Positions 26,364 through 36,584 of a DNA stretch of 64,000 nucleotides are shown here, in pieces. Source of the DNA: Pedobacter hartonius. GTDB lineage: Bacteria; Bacteroidota; Bacteroidia; Sphingobacteriales; Sphingobacteriaceae. Under the pieces are notes generated by a model, which had not been told where the DNA came from, searched no databases, and saw only the letters and a list, made by a program, of their open reading frames with translations. Location: contig NZ_FNRA01000006.1 of the NCBI RefSeq assembly GCF_900107535.1, positions 62,001 to 126,000 on the forward strand, given 5' to 3'. Made by a program: the position numbers and the translations under genes. Within the stretch, counting starts at the first letter, position 1. Each line of letters begins with the position of its first letter.

Positions 26364-29300
26364 ATGGGTGAGATGAAAAGGCAGCGGGTTACACGAGCAG
26401 ACGGAAAGGCCATTAACCTGGTTCAGAGAAGAGGGCATTTATCATATTGTTATAATGCCTGCTGCTGTGGCAGGACCGACAGGGGATTTGCTGCGGTACC
26501 GGTAGACCTGTACAAAAGTGAATGGCTCCGCCGTAAATTGCGGAATGTGGTACATATGACCAAAGGCGGTTGTTTGGGCCCCTGTACGCTGGCAAATGTT
26601 GTTACCCTTCTTTTTGACGGACACTCTGTCTGGTTCCATTCTGTGAACAGCGACTGGCAGGTAAAAGCCATATTTGATTATATTGACAGTATGGTTGCTG
26701 CAGATGGTTTTCAGGTTCCGCCGGCAGAACTCAGCGAATACGTTTTTCAGTTTTATACCTGGAAAGGTACTGAGGCGCCTTCGCTTTCAGCTCCTCCTGA
26801 TCAGGCTAAGGAAGGCATTGTATTTCTTTCCCATGCAGATACAGACTTGCTCAGTTTACACCGGGCATTGCAGTTTCTTCCCGAAGATTTCCCCCAGACG
26901 CTCGGAATAAACCTGCTCGCCGTAAAAAGCGAGGCCCATATGGCGCAACTGCTGGACAGGGAAATAGCAGGAGCAAAAATTATCATTCTCCGTATATTAG
27001 GACGCCCAAGTACTATTCCCGGGTTCAGTGAACTGGTAAGCCGCGTGAAAAAACAGGGCCAGCACCTGATCATCGTTAGCGGAACGAGCGATTTTAACCC
27101 CGAATATGCTGCTGTATCTACCGTCCCGCCGGATATACTGCAGGAAACGCTGGATTACCTGGACGCCGGGGGGCAACTGAACATGTTATCCCTGCTGCAT
27201 TATCTTTCTGACCGCCTGCTGATGACCGGCTTTGGATTTGATGCCCCAATTATATTGTCGCAACACGGTATCTATCATCCCGACCTTCCTGAAAATGCAA
27301 CTATTGAGGATTGGCAGCAACATAGAAATGCCGCATGGGCAACGATAGGGATCACGTTTTACCGTGCTCATTATATGAGTGGCAATACCGCGTTTATTGA
27401 CGCATTGGTAAGGTCCCTCGAAGATAAAAATTTAAATGCCCTCCCTGTATTTACGGCCTCTTTAAAAGCTGTGTATAAAGATTCAGAGTGGCCTTCTGCG
27501 TTCCGTTTCTTTATGGACGGCACACATGTTCGTATTGATGTACTGATCAATACCGTTTCTTTCGCCATGCAGGGAGGCAATGCAGCGGTGTCTGCCGAAA
27601 ATATACTGAGTAAACTGGATGTTCCCATTCTGCAGGCAATTACCAGCGGCATGGGCCGTGGCTCCTGGGAATCTTCCAGCCGTGGCCTGAATCCGCTGGA
27701 TACCGCAATGAATGTGGCCATCCCTGAGTTTGACGGACGCATCATTACCGTACCCGTTTCATTTAAGGAAAAGGGAAAAGATGCCAGCGGATATGAGGCG
27801 CTGGAAGACCGTGTAGACAGGGTAGCCGGACTGGCAGTACGTTTTTCCCGCCTGAAACATTTACCCAACAGGGTGAAAAAAATTGCTTTTGTTTTTACCA
27901 ATTCAAGTACCAAAGCCTCGCAGATCGGAAATGCCGTAGGACTGGACTCACCGGCATCTCTGATGGTTATCCTGCAGGCCATGCAGGCAGAGGGGTATGT
28001 TATAGATCACCTGCCTGCCTCAGGTACTGAGCTGATCCACGAGCTGATCAGCAGGTGTTCCTATGATGAAACTTACCTGACCCCGCAGCAACTGGCAGAT
28101 GCCGTAGGACAGGTGCCCTTCGATCAGTATCATACCTGGTTTAAGGAGCTACCGGAAGCCTTGCAGAAGAAAATGGATAAACAATGGGGGCCTGCTCCCG
28201 GAAAATCATATATACATGGTGACCACATTGCACTTGCCGGTCTTGAATTCGGGAACGTCATGGTTGCCCTTCAGCCGCCGCGCGGTTATGGGATAGACCC
28301 CGATGCGATTTATCATCAGCCCGACCTGCCGCCAACGCATCATTACCACGCTTTTTACAAATGGCTGCGTAATGAATGGGGTGCCGATGCGATCGTACAT
28401 GTGGGCAAACACGGCACGCTGGAATGGCTGCCGGGAAAAAGCATAGGTCTTTCAGAGAACTGCTTTCCGGATGCTTTTCTTGCAGATCTGCCGCTTTTCT
28501 ATCCCTTTATCATCAATGATCCCGGTGAAGGCTCGCAGGCAAAACGCCGTGCCCATGCTGTTGTTGTAGACCACCTGACCCCGGCTATGACCTCGGCAGA
28601 CAGCTATGGCGAACTGGCCATGCTGACCCAGCTGGTGGATGAATACTACCAGGTGGAAACACTGGACCCCTCGAAACTTCCGCTGCTGCAGCATCAGATC
28701 TGGACGCTGATCAAACAGACGAACCTGGATAAAGACCTGTCTGTCATGCTGCAGCGTGACCATGGCGATCACAAACATGAATGGGATGATGAAATGACCC
28801 CTGATGGTGTTCCTGTGAGTATCACCGAGATGGATGGCAAGGATATCGCGCATTTAATTGAAGACATTGATGGCTACCTGTGTGAGTTAGGCGCCGCGCA
28901 GATCCGCAATGGTCTGCATATCCTTGGCCAGGCACCGGAGGGAACTGCGCTGACAGATATGCTACAGTCGCTCACCCGGCTTTCCAATATAGGCGTTCCG
29001 GGTCTTCCTCCACAGATCGCTGCTCTTTTTGGATTTGATCTCAATGAATTACTAGACCGGAAAGGACAACGCCTTTCACATGTTCCGGAACTGTTCACCA
29101 TATTGGCGGGCAGGCCGGTGGTCACAGCCGCCGATGCCCTTGAAGTGATAGAGGAGCTCGGCAATCACCTCCTGCAGCTGCTGTATAAATATCATTTTAA
29201 ACCGGAAGCTGTACAGCAGGTATTCCGCGAAACCTTTGGCACCGCAACTCCTGAAGACGCAGGCATCATTCAGGTGCTGACTTACGTGTGTGAGCTGCTG

Positions 29301-30638
29301 CTGCCTAATCTGGCGCAAACCTATGATGAAATCAGTAATCTTTTACACGGGCTGTCCGGCGGATATATTCCTGCCGGCCCAAGTGGAGCGCCCACACGCG
29401 GAATGGCGCATATATTGCCAACGGGGCGCAATTTTTATAGTGTTGACCCAAGGGCATTGCCTTCACAGGCAGCCTGGAAAGTAGGGCAGCAGCTGGCGAA
29501 CGAAGTATTGGAACGCCACCTGAAAGAAAAGGGTTTTTACCCGGAAAGTGTGGCCATCAGCATCTGGGGAACCAGTGCCATGCGTACTCAGGGTGATGAC
29601 GTGGCCGAAATTCTGGCTTTGCTGGGTGTAAGGCCCCTGTGGCAGGCAGAAAGCAGGAGGGTAATTGGGCTGGAACTGATCCCTGCCGAAGAACTGAATC
29701 GCCCGCGGATCGATGTGACCACCCGTATCAGCGGGTTTTTCCGGGACGCCTTTCCCCATCTGATCGACCTGATTGATGAGGCAGTGCAAATGGTCATCAG
29801 CGCGGAAGACGAACCCACAGAAAATAACTTTTTAAGAAAACATTTCCTGGATGACCTGGCTGTTCTTCAGGCGGAAGACCTTTCCCTGGAACAGGCCGAA
29901 GAGAAGGCAGCTTACCGCATCTTTGGTTCCCCTCCGGGAAGTTATGGTGCAGGAATTCTAGAGCTTGTACAGGAAAAGAACTGGCATTCTGATGCTGATT
30001 TCGCCACTACCTACATCAATTGGGGCGGTTATGCCTATGGAAGAAGCACTGATGGTGTAGATGCTAGGGAAGAGTTTAAAAAAAGGCTTTCTATCGTGGA
30101 AGTGGCATTGCATAACCAGGATAACAGGGAGCACGATATTTTTGACAGTGATGATTACCTGCAGTTCCACGGGGGCATGATCGCCTCTATCCGGAGTCTG
30201 ACAGGTAAGCAGCCTAAAAGTTACTTTGGGGATACCCAGAATCCGGACAGGGCAGTGGTAAGGGACTTAAAGGAAGAAGTACTGCGTGTTTTCCGCTCCA
30301 GGGTAGTGAACCCCAAATGGCTGGAAAGTATAAAGAAACATGGGTATAAAGGAGGGCTGGAACTCACTACCACGGTAGATTATATATTTGGTTATGACGC
30401 CACAGCCCAGGTGATGGATGATTGGATGTACCGGCAACTGGCTGAAACATACGCATTAAATGAAGAGATGCAGGAGTTTTTTGCCAAAAACAACCCATGG
30501 GCATTACATGCGATCACTGAACGTCTTCTGGAAGCGGTACAGCGTGAGATGTGGGCCGCTCCGGCAGAAACGCTGGAAGCCCTGAAGCAGCTTTACCTGA
30601 AAAGTGAAGCCTTACTGGAAGAACGTAACGAAGTTTAA
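26364..30638 (+). CDS. cobN: cobaltochelatase CobN with N-terminal thioredoxin-like [2Fe-2S] ferredoxin domain
   Basis: 1,424 residues. The main part (about residue 150 onward) is CobN, the large subunit that inserts cobalt into the corrin ring (hydrogenobyrinate a,c-diamide in the aerobic route). The hallmark [14 protein letters not shown] starts at residue 679 and is followed by [20 protein letters not shown]. The first ~110 residues are extra: C29, C33-C34-C35 and C70-x3-C74 ([15 protein letters not shown]) form the cysteine pattern of thioredoxin-like 2Fe-2S ferredoxins. A ferredoxin on a chelatase suggests redox control of the cobalt or coupling to electron supply; this is inference. The start is the first ATG; a second (residue 4) is equally possible. 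The chelatase ATPase gene follows 37 bp downstream. Confidence 0.9.
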   Translation: MGEMKRQRVTRADGKAINLVQRRGHLSYCYNACCCGRTDRGFAAVPVDLYKSEWLRRKLRNVVHMTKGGCLGPCTLANVVTLLFDGHSVWFHSVNSDWQVKAIFDYIDSMVAADGFQVPPAELSEYVFQFYTWKGTEAPSLSAPPDQAKEGIVFLSHADTDLLSLHRALQFLPEDFPQTLGINLLAVKSEAHMAQLLDREIAGAKIIILRILGRPSTIPGFSELVSRVKKQGQHLIIVSGTSDFNPEYAAVSTVPPDILQETLDYLDAGGQLNMLSLLHYLSDRLLMTGFGFDAPIILSQHGIYHPDLPENATIEDWQQHRNAAWATIGITFYRAHYMSGNTAFIDALVRSLEDKNLNALPVFTASLKAVYKDSEWPSAFRFFMDGTHVRIDVLINTVSFAMQGGNAAVSAENILSKLDVPILQAITSGMGRGSWESSSRGLNPLDTAMNVAIPEFDGRIITVPVSFKEKGKDASGYEALEDRVDRVAGLAVRFSRLKHLPNRVKKIAFVFTNSSTKASQIGNAVGLDSPASLMVILQAMQAEGYVIDHLPASGTELIHELISRCSYDETYLTPQQLADAVGQVPFDQYHTWFKELPEALQKKMDKQWGPAPGKSYIHGDHIALAGLEFGNVMVALQPPRGYGIDPDAIYHQPDLPPTHHYHAFYKWLRNEWGADAIVHVGKHGTLEWLPGKSIGLSENCFPDAFLADLPLFYPFIINDPGEGSQAKRRAHAVVVDHLTPAMTSADSYGELAMLTQLVDEYYQVETLDPSKLPLLQHQIWTLIKQTNLDKDLSVMLQRDHGDHKHEWDDEMTPDGVPVSITEMDGKDIAHLIEDIDGYLCELGAAQIRNGLHILGQAPEGTALTDMLQSLTRLSNIGVPGLPPQIAALFGFDLNELLDRKGQRLSHVPELFTILAGRPVVTAADALEVIEELGNHLLQLLYKYHFKPEAVQQVFRETFGTATPEDAGIIQVLTYVCELLLPNLAQTYDEISNLLHGLSGGYIPAGPSGAPTRGMAHILPTGRNFYSVDPRALPSQAAWKVGQQLANEVLERHLKEKGFYPESVAISIWGTSAMRTQGDDVAEILALLGVRPLWQAESRRVIGLELIPAEELNRPRIDVTTRISGFFRDAFPHLIDLIDEAVQMVISAEDEPTENNFLRKHFLDDLAVLQAEDLSLEQAEEKAAYRIFGSPPGSYGAGILELVQEKNWHSDADFATTYINWGGYAYGRSTDGVDAREEFKKRLSIVEVALHNQDNREHDIFDSDDYLQFHGGMIASIRSLTGKQPKSYFGDTQNPDRAVVRDLKEEVLRVFRSRVVNPKWLESIKKHGYKGGLELTTTVDYIFGYDATAQVMDDWMYRQLAETYALNEEMQEFFAKNNPWALHAITERLLEAVQREMWAAPAETLEALKQLYLKSEALLEERNEV

Positions 30639-30675
30639 CAGCCCGGTTTTCCGGGCATATTAACATATTTATCCT

Positions 30676-32709
30676 ATGAATTATCCGTTTACAGCAATAG
30701 TAGGGCAGGAAAAACTTAAAAAGGCTTTGCTGTTATGTGCAATCAATCCGGGCATTGGCGGCCTGCTGATCCAGGGAGATAAAGGGACGGCGAAAAGTAC
30801 AGCCGCCCGCGCACTTGCCAAGATAGTGCCCCCGATAGTGAAAATTGCACATTGTCGGTTCAACTGTGCTGAACACCTTCCTCTGGAAATCTGTGAGGCC
30901 TGTCAACAGGCTGAAAGAACATTGCAGCAGGTGCAGGTGCCCTTTGTGAACTTGCCTGTGGGTGCAACGGAAGAAAGGGTGATCGGCAGTCTTGACCTGG
31001 AAGGTATCCTTACAGAGAAGAAAAAGAAATTTCAGCCAGGTCTGCTGGCTGCTGTCCATCAGGGTATCCTTTACATTGATGAAGTGAATTTACTGCCGGA
31101 CCACCTGGTAGACGTATTGCTGGACGTTGCCGCAATGGGCGAGAATATGATAGAAAGAGAAGGCTTATCGCTTAGCCATCCTTCCCGCTTTACACTGATC
31201 GGGACGATGAACCCGGAAGAAGGGCAGCTGCGCCCGCAATTTCTGGACAGGTTTGGCCTGATGGTGAATGTGGAAGCTCCTGAAGAGGTAATAGAAAGAA
31301 CGGAGGTGGTGCGACGGAGGATTGCTTATGAAAATGATCCTGCATCTTTTGTTCAGCGATGGGAAGCCAGCCAGGCTGATTTGCAGCAACGGTTGCTGAA
31401 GGCGAAACAATTGTTGCCCGCCGTACAACTGCATGACGACCTGCTGACCCTGATCAGTGAACTTACGACTGGTTTAGGAGTAAAAAGCCTCAGGGCAGAT
31501 ATCGTCATGTATAAAACTGCGGTAACGCTGGCTGCACTGGATCAGCGGACAGCAGTTACTGCTGAGGATGTCCGGGAAGCGGCCATACTGGCCCTGGCGC
31601 ACCGCAGCAGGAGAAGCCCGATGCAGTCATCAGCGTCCCAGCAGAAACGTTCACCGGCGGATCAGTCGCCGCCGGAGACGCCACCTTCTACCCAGCATTC
31701 TCCCCGAAATTCTGCAGGACAGGATGTGAAAGAGAAGCAGGGTTCAGACGAAAGAAACTCTTCCTTCAGTGAAGGTTCCTCTGTCAATGATAGTGGCTCA
31801 GCAAACGAAAGTCCTTCTGCTAATGAAAGTGAAAGTCAGCCCGCTAATGAAAGTCCTTCAACTGGGAATGCTTCACCGGAAAACGGTAATGGAGAAGATC
31901 ATGCAGGCGAACAGGTCTTTGAGCCAGGTATGCCTGTAGTGCTGCCCCTGATTGAAGGATTGAACAGCAGATCAGAACAGCCGGGTAAACGAAGTGCCGT
32001 CCCTGATACAAAAAGAGGCGCATATATCCGTCCTGAACCGGTAAAAAATGCGGCACACATCGCGGTAGATGCAACGGTGCTCCATGCGCTGCAGCGAAAT
32101 CCTGCTGAGCTGGATATTACCATGGCCGACCTCCACCAGAAGCAGCGCAAGGCTAAAATGAGCAACCTCATCCTGTTTGTAGTGGATGCTTCAGGCTCCA
32201 TGGCTGCAAGTAAACGGATGGAGGCGGTAAAGGGAACAGTGCTTCATTTGCTGAAGGATGCCTATCAGAAGAGGGATACCGTTGGTGTCATTGCTTTTCG
32301 GGGAATAGCTGCACAGGTGCTGCTGCATCCTACGCAAAACATTGAATTTGCTGAAGAGGCAATGCGGAGCTTGCCTACAGGGGGGCGGACGCCATTGCCC
32401 CATGCCCTGCAGACAGCCGTAGCTGTAGCAAGGCAGTTCAGCAAAGATTATCACCCTATACTGATTATTTTAACCGACGGGAAAGCCAATGTTGCGCTGG
32501 AAGCTGAGGGTGATCCATGGGATCAGACACTTGCTTTAGCCGGGCAACTGAAAGATATGAAAATCCGGTCGCTGGTCTTAAACACAGCATCCGGTTTCTT
32601 TAACCTGAACAAAGCTGAAGAACTGGCAGTAGCCATGGATGCGAAATATATGTCGCTGCATGAAGTTTCTCCGGAAAACCTGACGCCTATTGTCAGCCAG
32701 TTGCTGTAA
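30676..32709 (+). CDS. magnesium-chelatase-type ATPase, fused ChlI/ChlD subunit
   Basis: 677 residues. An N-terminal AAA+ domain (Walker A GDKGTAKST at residues 34-42, DEVNLLPDHLVD, GTMNPEEGQLRPQ) is like ChlI/BchI. A C-terminal von Willebrand A domain has the MIDAS motif D504-A-S-G-S, like ChlD. Between them (about 315-440) is a Ser/Pro/Asn/Glu-rich linker with repeated ANESPS-like units, surely flexible. With no chlorophyll genes in sight and cobN just upstream, it most likely powers the CobN cobaltochelatase in place of CobS and CobT. Same strand, 37 bp after cobN. Confidence 0.88.
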   Translation: MNYPFTAIVGQEKLKKALLLCAINPGIGGLLIQGDKGTAKSTAARALAKIVPPIVKIAHCRFNCAEHLPLEICEACQQAERTLQQVQVPFVNLPVGATEERVIGSLDLEGILTEKKKKFQPGLLAAVHQGILYIDEVNLLPDHLVDVLLDVAAMGENMIEREGLSLSHPSRFTLIGTMNPEEGQLRPQFLDRFGLMVNVEAPEEVIERTEVVRRRIAYENDPASFVQRWEASQADLQQRLLKAKQLLPAVQLHDDLLTLISELTTGLGVKSLRADIVMYKTAVTLAALDQRTAVTAEDVREAAILALAHRSRRSPMQSSASQQKRSPADQSPPETPPSTQHSPRNSAGQDVKEKQGSDERNSSFSEGSSVNDSGSANESPSANESESQPANESPSTGNASPENGNGEDHAGEQVFEPGMPVVLPLIEGLNSRSEQPGKRSAVPDTKRGAYIRPEPVKNAAHIAVDATVLHALQRNPAELDITMADLHQKQRKAKMSNLILFVVDASGSMAASKRMEAVKGTVLHLLKDAYQKRDTVGVIAFRGIAAQVLLHPTQNIEFAEEAMRSLPTGGRTPLPHALQTAVAVARQFSKDYHPILIILTDGKANVALEAEGDPWDQTLALAGQLKDMKIRSLVLNTASGFFNLNKAEELAVAMDAKYMSLHEVSPENLTPIVSQLL

Positions 32710-32892
32710 TACTCCCGTCATTGTTTTTAATCAGGACTTTGCCGGCTGAGGATTGCCGTTCGCAGATATTTCTTGTTAATTTTACGTTTTGTTAATAGTT
32801 GCATCCTGAAGACCGGCGGGGAGATTTGCAGGAAGATGATAATCCGGTGCGTTAAGTTAAATGCTTACACATTCTTCGATAAGAGAAAAAAT

Positions 32893-34611
32893 ATGTTAGA
32901 AGACCTGTTAAAATTGAGACGTGATACCCGGCATTTTACGAATGAGCCTGTGCCCGACGCTGTTTTGGAAAAAGCACTGAATGCCGGGCATATGGCGCCC
33001 TCAGTAGGCCTCACGGATGCCACGCGTTATTATATTATCCGGTCTGGCGAAGTTAAAAAAGCAGTAAAACAGCTTTTTGACGCCTATAACCATAAGGCTG
33101 AGCAGCTGATCGAAACAGAACCGCAGAAATCAGCCTACCAGGCTTTGAAACTGGAAGGCATTACGGATGCGCCGTTGGGTTTAGTAGTGTGTTATGACCG
33201 CTCAGTTTTAGATGAATTTACGATTGGCACCATTGCCAGTAACGATACCATCCGGTCAAGTGCAGTTTGTGCGATACAGAATATCTGGCTTTCACTGACA
33301 GAACAGGAGTATTCCATGGGCTGGGTATCCATACTGAATTATCATCAGTTTAAGAAAATATTGAATTTGCCGGATGAAATTGAACCCCTGGGTTATTTCT
33401 GTGTTGGCAGGCCGGCAACAGATTATGAAAACCAGCCTATGCTGCAGCAGCTGGGCTGGAAAAACAAATCTGCAGCACCCATTGTCACCGAAATAGATGC
33501 AGTATATAGCCCTGTGAACAGCGGAAATGCGGTACCTGAGGTAAGTCCCGTATTTACTCCTGGCAGCAGTGAAAATGCAGTACCGGGTCAAATAAAAATT
33601 TCGGCACAGCTGAGAGCTGTTATTGACTGTAAAACGAAACCGTTGGGCTCACTGGGTATGCTCGAAGACCTGGCGCTGCAGATCGGTGAAGTGCTCGGAA
33701 GCCTGACACCGGAGATTAAAGATCCCCAGCTGATCGTATTTGCCGCCGATCACGGCATTGCCCATCATGGAGTGAGTGCTTATCCGCAGGAAGTGACCCG
33801 GCAAATGGTGAATAATTTTCTTGGAGGGGGCGCGGCGATTAATGTTTTCTGCAGGCGGCACCATATCAGCCTGAAGGTTGTTGATGCCGGCGTGAATTAT
33901 GATTTTGCCACCAATGCAGACCTGATCGTTCATAAAATAGCGAAAGGTACTCAATCCTTTCTATATGGCCCGGCAATGTCGGCAGATGAACTGGAGCTTT
34001 GTCTGCAAAAAGGGGCAGAAGTGGTTTCGGCAGTTCAGGCGGGGGGCAGTAATACGGTTGGTTTTGGTGAAATGGGAATTGGCAATACTTCAAGTGCATC
34101 TGTCCTGATGCACATGTTGTGTGATCTCCCTTTGGAGGGCTGCGTCGGGAAGGGCACTGGTGTTACCGGTGAACAATTGCAGAAAAAACAGGAGATACTG
34201 CAGCTGGCTATAGACCGCTATCAGGGAAGTTATGAACTGAAGCCGCTGATGGCACATTTTGGCGGATTCGAGATCATGCAGATTGCAGGTGCAATTTTAG
34301 AGGCGAGAAATAGAAATATGCTGATCCTGGTAGACGGTTTTATCTGTACAGTGGCTTATCTGTGTGCATTCAAGCTGAATCCGGCTGTGAAAAGCAATGT
34401 GATCTTCTGTCACGAGTCTGACGAACAGGGGCACCGCCTTTTACTTGCGCAGCTGGATGCAACAGCAGTATTAAAATTGAATTTAAGGCTTGGAGAGGGT
34501 ACAGGCTGTGCTCTTGCATTTCCGCTGCTTCAGAGTGCGGTCGATTTTTTGAATGATATGGCCAGTTTTGAAAGTGCGGATGTGAGCACCGGGGGAGATT
34601 TGAGGGTTTAA
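32893..34611 (+). CDS. BluB-CobT fusion: DMB synthase and nicotinate-nucleotide:DMB phosphoribosyltransferase
   Basis: 572 residues from the ATG at 32893 (MLEDLLKLRRDTRHF); an upstream in-frame ATG (32773) adds 40 unconserved residues. Residues ~1-200 are BluB, a flavin-destroying enzyme that turns FMNH2 into 5,6-dimethylbenzimidazole (RRDTRHF, APSVGLTD, GWVSILN..., GYFCVGRP). A linker with a duplicated NAVP motif follows. Residues ~232-572 are CobT, which activates DMB to the riboside phosphate (KPLGSLGMLEDLA, FAADHGIAHHGVSAYP, GEMGIGNTSSAS, catalytic Glu535 in LGEGTG). Two consecutive steps are thus joined in one chain, which may channel DMB. Its stop overlaps that of the opposing cobB gene by 3-4 bp. 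Confidence 0.93.
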   Translation: MLEDLLKLRRDTRHFTNEPVPDAVLEKALNAGHMAPSVGLTDATRYYIIRSGEVKKAVKQLFDAYNHKAEQLIETEPQKSAYQALKLEGITDAPLGLVVCYDRSVLDEFTIGTIASNDTIRSSAVCAIQNIWLSLTEQEYSMGWVSILNYHQFKKILNLPDEIEPLGYFCVGRPATDYENQPMLQQLGWKNKSAAPIVTEIDAVYSPVNSGNAVPEVSPVFTPGSSENAVPGQIKISAQLRAVIDCKTKPLGSLGMLEDLALQIGEVLGSLTPEIKDPQLIVFAADHGIAHHGVSAYPQEVTRQMVNNFLGGGAAINVFCRRHHISLKVVDAGVNYDFATNADLIVHKIAKGTQSFLYGPAMSADELELCLQKGAEVVSAVQAGGSNTVGFGEMGIGNTSSASVLMHMLCDLPLEGCVGKGTGVTGEQLQKKQEILQLAIDRYQGSYELKPLMAHFGGFEIMQIAGAILEARNRNMLILVDGFICTVAYLCAFKLNPAVKSNVIFCHESDEQGHRLLLAQLDATAVLKLNLRLGEGTGCALAFPLLQSAVDFLNDMASFESADVSTGGDLRV

Positions 34612-35927
34612 TCAAATAAAAGCTTTTCTATAGCCTGAATGTTGTTCCCAAAATAAAAATGGAGATAGCTGGCCAGTACCTGGCGGGTTTTAAAAACAGG
34701 TGTCTGCAGCATCTCATTCTTCGCATTCCATACCCGGATATCGTCTTCCTGTTTTGGGGTTTCTATAAAATGGGAGTAGTGAAACTCATGGCCCAGAAGT
34801 TCAGTGCCGTTGATATTTACGCGTTTATATCCCAGGGAAAGTCTTTTTTGCTGCATTCCTGTGGCAATGGGTAAGATGCCTGTCATTGGAAACTGGCGGC
34901 CATTTTCATCCGCAATATATTGCCCGAGGTACATCATTCCGCCACATTCTGCGAGGAACCTGCCATCCTGCTCATGGTAACGCTTCAGGCTGTCCTTCAG
35001 TACAGAGTTGGAAGACAAAGCTTCGAGGTATAACTCAGGGTAGCCGCCGGGAAAATAGATCAGGTCTGCCGCAGGCAGTTCGGCATCGTTCAGGGGGCTG
35101 AAATAACTCAGTTCTCCAAGCCCCGCTAATGCCCGGATGTTTTCGGGATAAAGAAAGTTGAATGCCTCATCGCGGGCTACAAGTATCTTCCTTGTGCTTT
35201 TAATTTTTATGTCAATTGAAGGGGCTGCAGGTATATTCTGAGCCGCGGAAAACAGAACAGTGGTCATACGCATCAGCCTATCCAGGTCAATATGTTTGCT
35301 GATGTGCGCTGCGGCCTCCTCAATAATGGCTTCGTGATTGATCTCCATGCCGGTTTTTAAACCCAGATGTCTTGAGGGGATCTGCATTCCCTCATTTTTC
35401 GGCAGAAAACCGAGAGCCGTCATGCCAACATCTTCTGCCGCCGCTTTGAGCAGCTGATAATGCGATTCATGTTCTACAAAATTGAAAATTACCCCGGCGA
35501 TATGTATGTCAGTTCGTAATAGCTTAAAACCCAGCAAAAGTGCGGCAACAGAATATGCCATAGCTTTTGCATTCACGATTAGTATAATAGGAATTTGGAG
35601 TAAGCCTGCCAGATCAGCACTGCTGCCTTCCATCTTAACCGCTCCGTCAAACAAACCCATTACACCCTCAGTGACCAGTATATCTGCCTGGCTGCCGTAA
35701 AGGCTGTATAATTCCCTGATGTATGCATCATCCATCATGAAACGGTCCAGGTTAATACCGGCGTTTCCTGATGCAATGGTATGCAGTTTGGGGTCGAGGT
35801 AGTCCGGGCCGCATTTAAAAGGCTGAACCTTGAGGCCCCGGTTGCGCAGCGCCCTGATTATGCCCAGGGTAACGGTAGTTTTACCGGCACCGCTGTGAGG
35901 AGCCGCAATTAAGAACTGAGGTTTCAT
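34608..35927 (-). CDS. cobB: cobyrinate a,c-diamide synthase
   Basis: 439 residues. The N-terminal P-loop domain has APHSGAGKTTVTLG and KCGPDYLDP. The C-terminal class I glutamine amidotransferase has YFPGGYPELY, the nucleophile Cys in AECGGMMYLG and His in SYLHFYFG. It amidates the a and c side chains of (hydrogeno)cobyrinic acid using glutamine and ATP. Here cobB means the corrin enzyme, not the sirtuin of the same name. It overlaps the upstream FMN reductase gene by 4 bp (ATGA), so the two are translationally coupled, and it converges on the BluB-CobT gene. Confidence 0.94.
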   Translation of the reverse strand: MKPQFLIAAPHSGAGKTTVTLGIIRALRNRGLKVQPFKCGPDYLDPKLHTIASGNAGINLDRFMMDDAYIRELYSLYGSQADILVTEGVMGLFDGAVKMEGSSADLAGLLQIPIILIVNAKAMAYSVAALLLGFKLLRTDIHIAGVIFNFVEHESHYQLLKAAAEDVGMTALGFLPKNEGMQIPSRHLGLKTGMEINHEAIIEEAAAHISKHIDLDRLMRMTTVLFSAAQNIPAAPSIDIKIKSTRKILVARDEAFNFLYPENIRALAGLGELSYFSPLNDAELPAADLIYFPGGYPELYLEALSSNSVLKDSLKRYHEQDGRFLAECGGMMYLGQYIADENGRQFPMTGILPIATGMQQKRLSLGYKRVNINGTELLGHEFHYSHFIETPKQEDDIRVWNAKNEMLQTPVFKTRQVLASYLHFYFGNNIQAIEKLLFD

Positions 35928-36469
35928 TTGTTTGCAGAAAGGGCCCCCGCCAGTTCAAGGAAATGCTTTAAAAAGACATCTGTCCGGTGTCCATATTTCT
36001 CATCGGTCAGTATTCCGTCCTTAAAAAGAGTTTGTACTTCCGGTGTAATCACAAATTCAGGAGAAACTATGCCGTTCACTTTTAACACATAGTGCTGCAA
36101 GTTCTTCAGTGCATTGATCCCACCCAAAACCCCGTTAGAAACCGTCACAATACCAAATACCTTGTGTACATACTCCTTGTAAAAGTAATCCATTGCGTTT
36201 TTTAATGCACCCGGATAACTCCCGTTATGCTCCGGTGAAACGATGATAAAAGCATCCGTCTGGTCAAGTTGTACTTTCACCTGTTTTAAAGATTCTCCCG
36301 GATTCGGATGTTCGCCGAAGGTGTAATCCAGTAAGGGGAAATTTGACTCTTTTATATCCCAGATCCAGCTGGATAAGCCTAGTTTATTTACACGTTGCTG
36401 TACTTCAAGAGCAACCTGGTGCGACTGTCTTTCAGGTCTTGCACTTCCGGAAATGATGGCTATATTCAT
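35924..36469 (-). CDS. NAD(P)H-dependent FMN reductase (flavodoxin-like)
   Basis: 181 residues. SGSARPERQS near the N-terminus binds the FMN phosphate, and SPEHNGSYPGALKNAMDYF is the family signature (PEYNxSxPGxLKNAxD). It reduces free or bound FMN with NAD(P)H. Coupling by a 4-bp overlap to cobB, beside BluB-CobT, suggests a job in the cobalamin pathway: supplying FMNH2 to BluB or reducing cob(II)yrinates before adenosylation. Which of these is right cannot be told from sequence. Confidence 0.88.
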   Translation of the reverse strand: MNIAIISGSARPERQSHQVALEVQQRVNKLGLSSWIWDIKESNFPLLDYTFGEHPNPGESLKQVKVQLDQTDAFIIVSPEHNGSYPGALKNAMDYFYKEYVHKVFGIVTVSNGVLGGINALKNLQHYVLKVNGIVSPEFVITPEVQTLFKDGILTDEKYGHRTDVFLKHFLELAGALSANK

Positions 36470-36557
36470 ACCATCAAAGATAACGGGAATCCTTGTAAGG
36501 AATGAAATAATTCATCAACTCCGCAAGTATCGGGTAGATAACGGAGAATATCCTGTT

Positions 36558-36565
36558 TACTTTTG
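36558..36565 (+). promoter_or_regulatory. -7 box of the ada-alkB operon
   Basis: TACTTTTG, a perfect TAnnTTTG match, 19 bp before the ATG at 36585. No TTTG lies at the usual -33 distance, as may be expected if an activator is needed. Confidence 0.45.
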
Positions 36566-36584
36566 TTGAGCAAATCCTTGTAAC

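Noticed and set aside
32773..32892. Longer start for the BluB-CobT fusion
   Set aside because: The added 40 residues are unconserved and the frame opens only by chance upstream of MLEDLLKLRRDTRHF.
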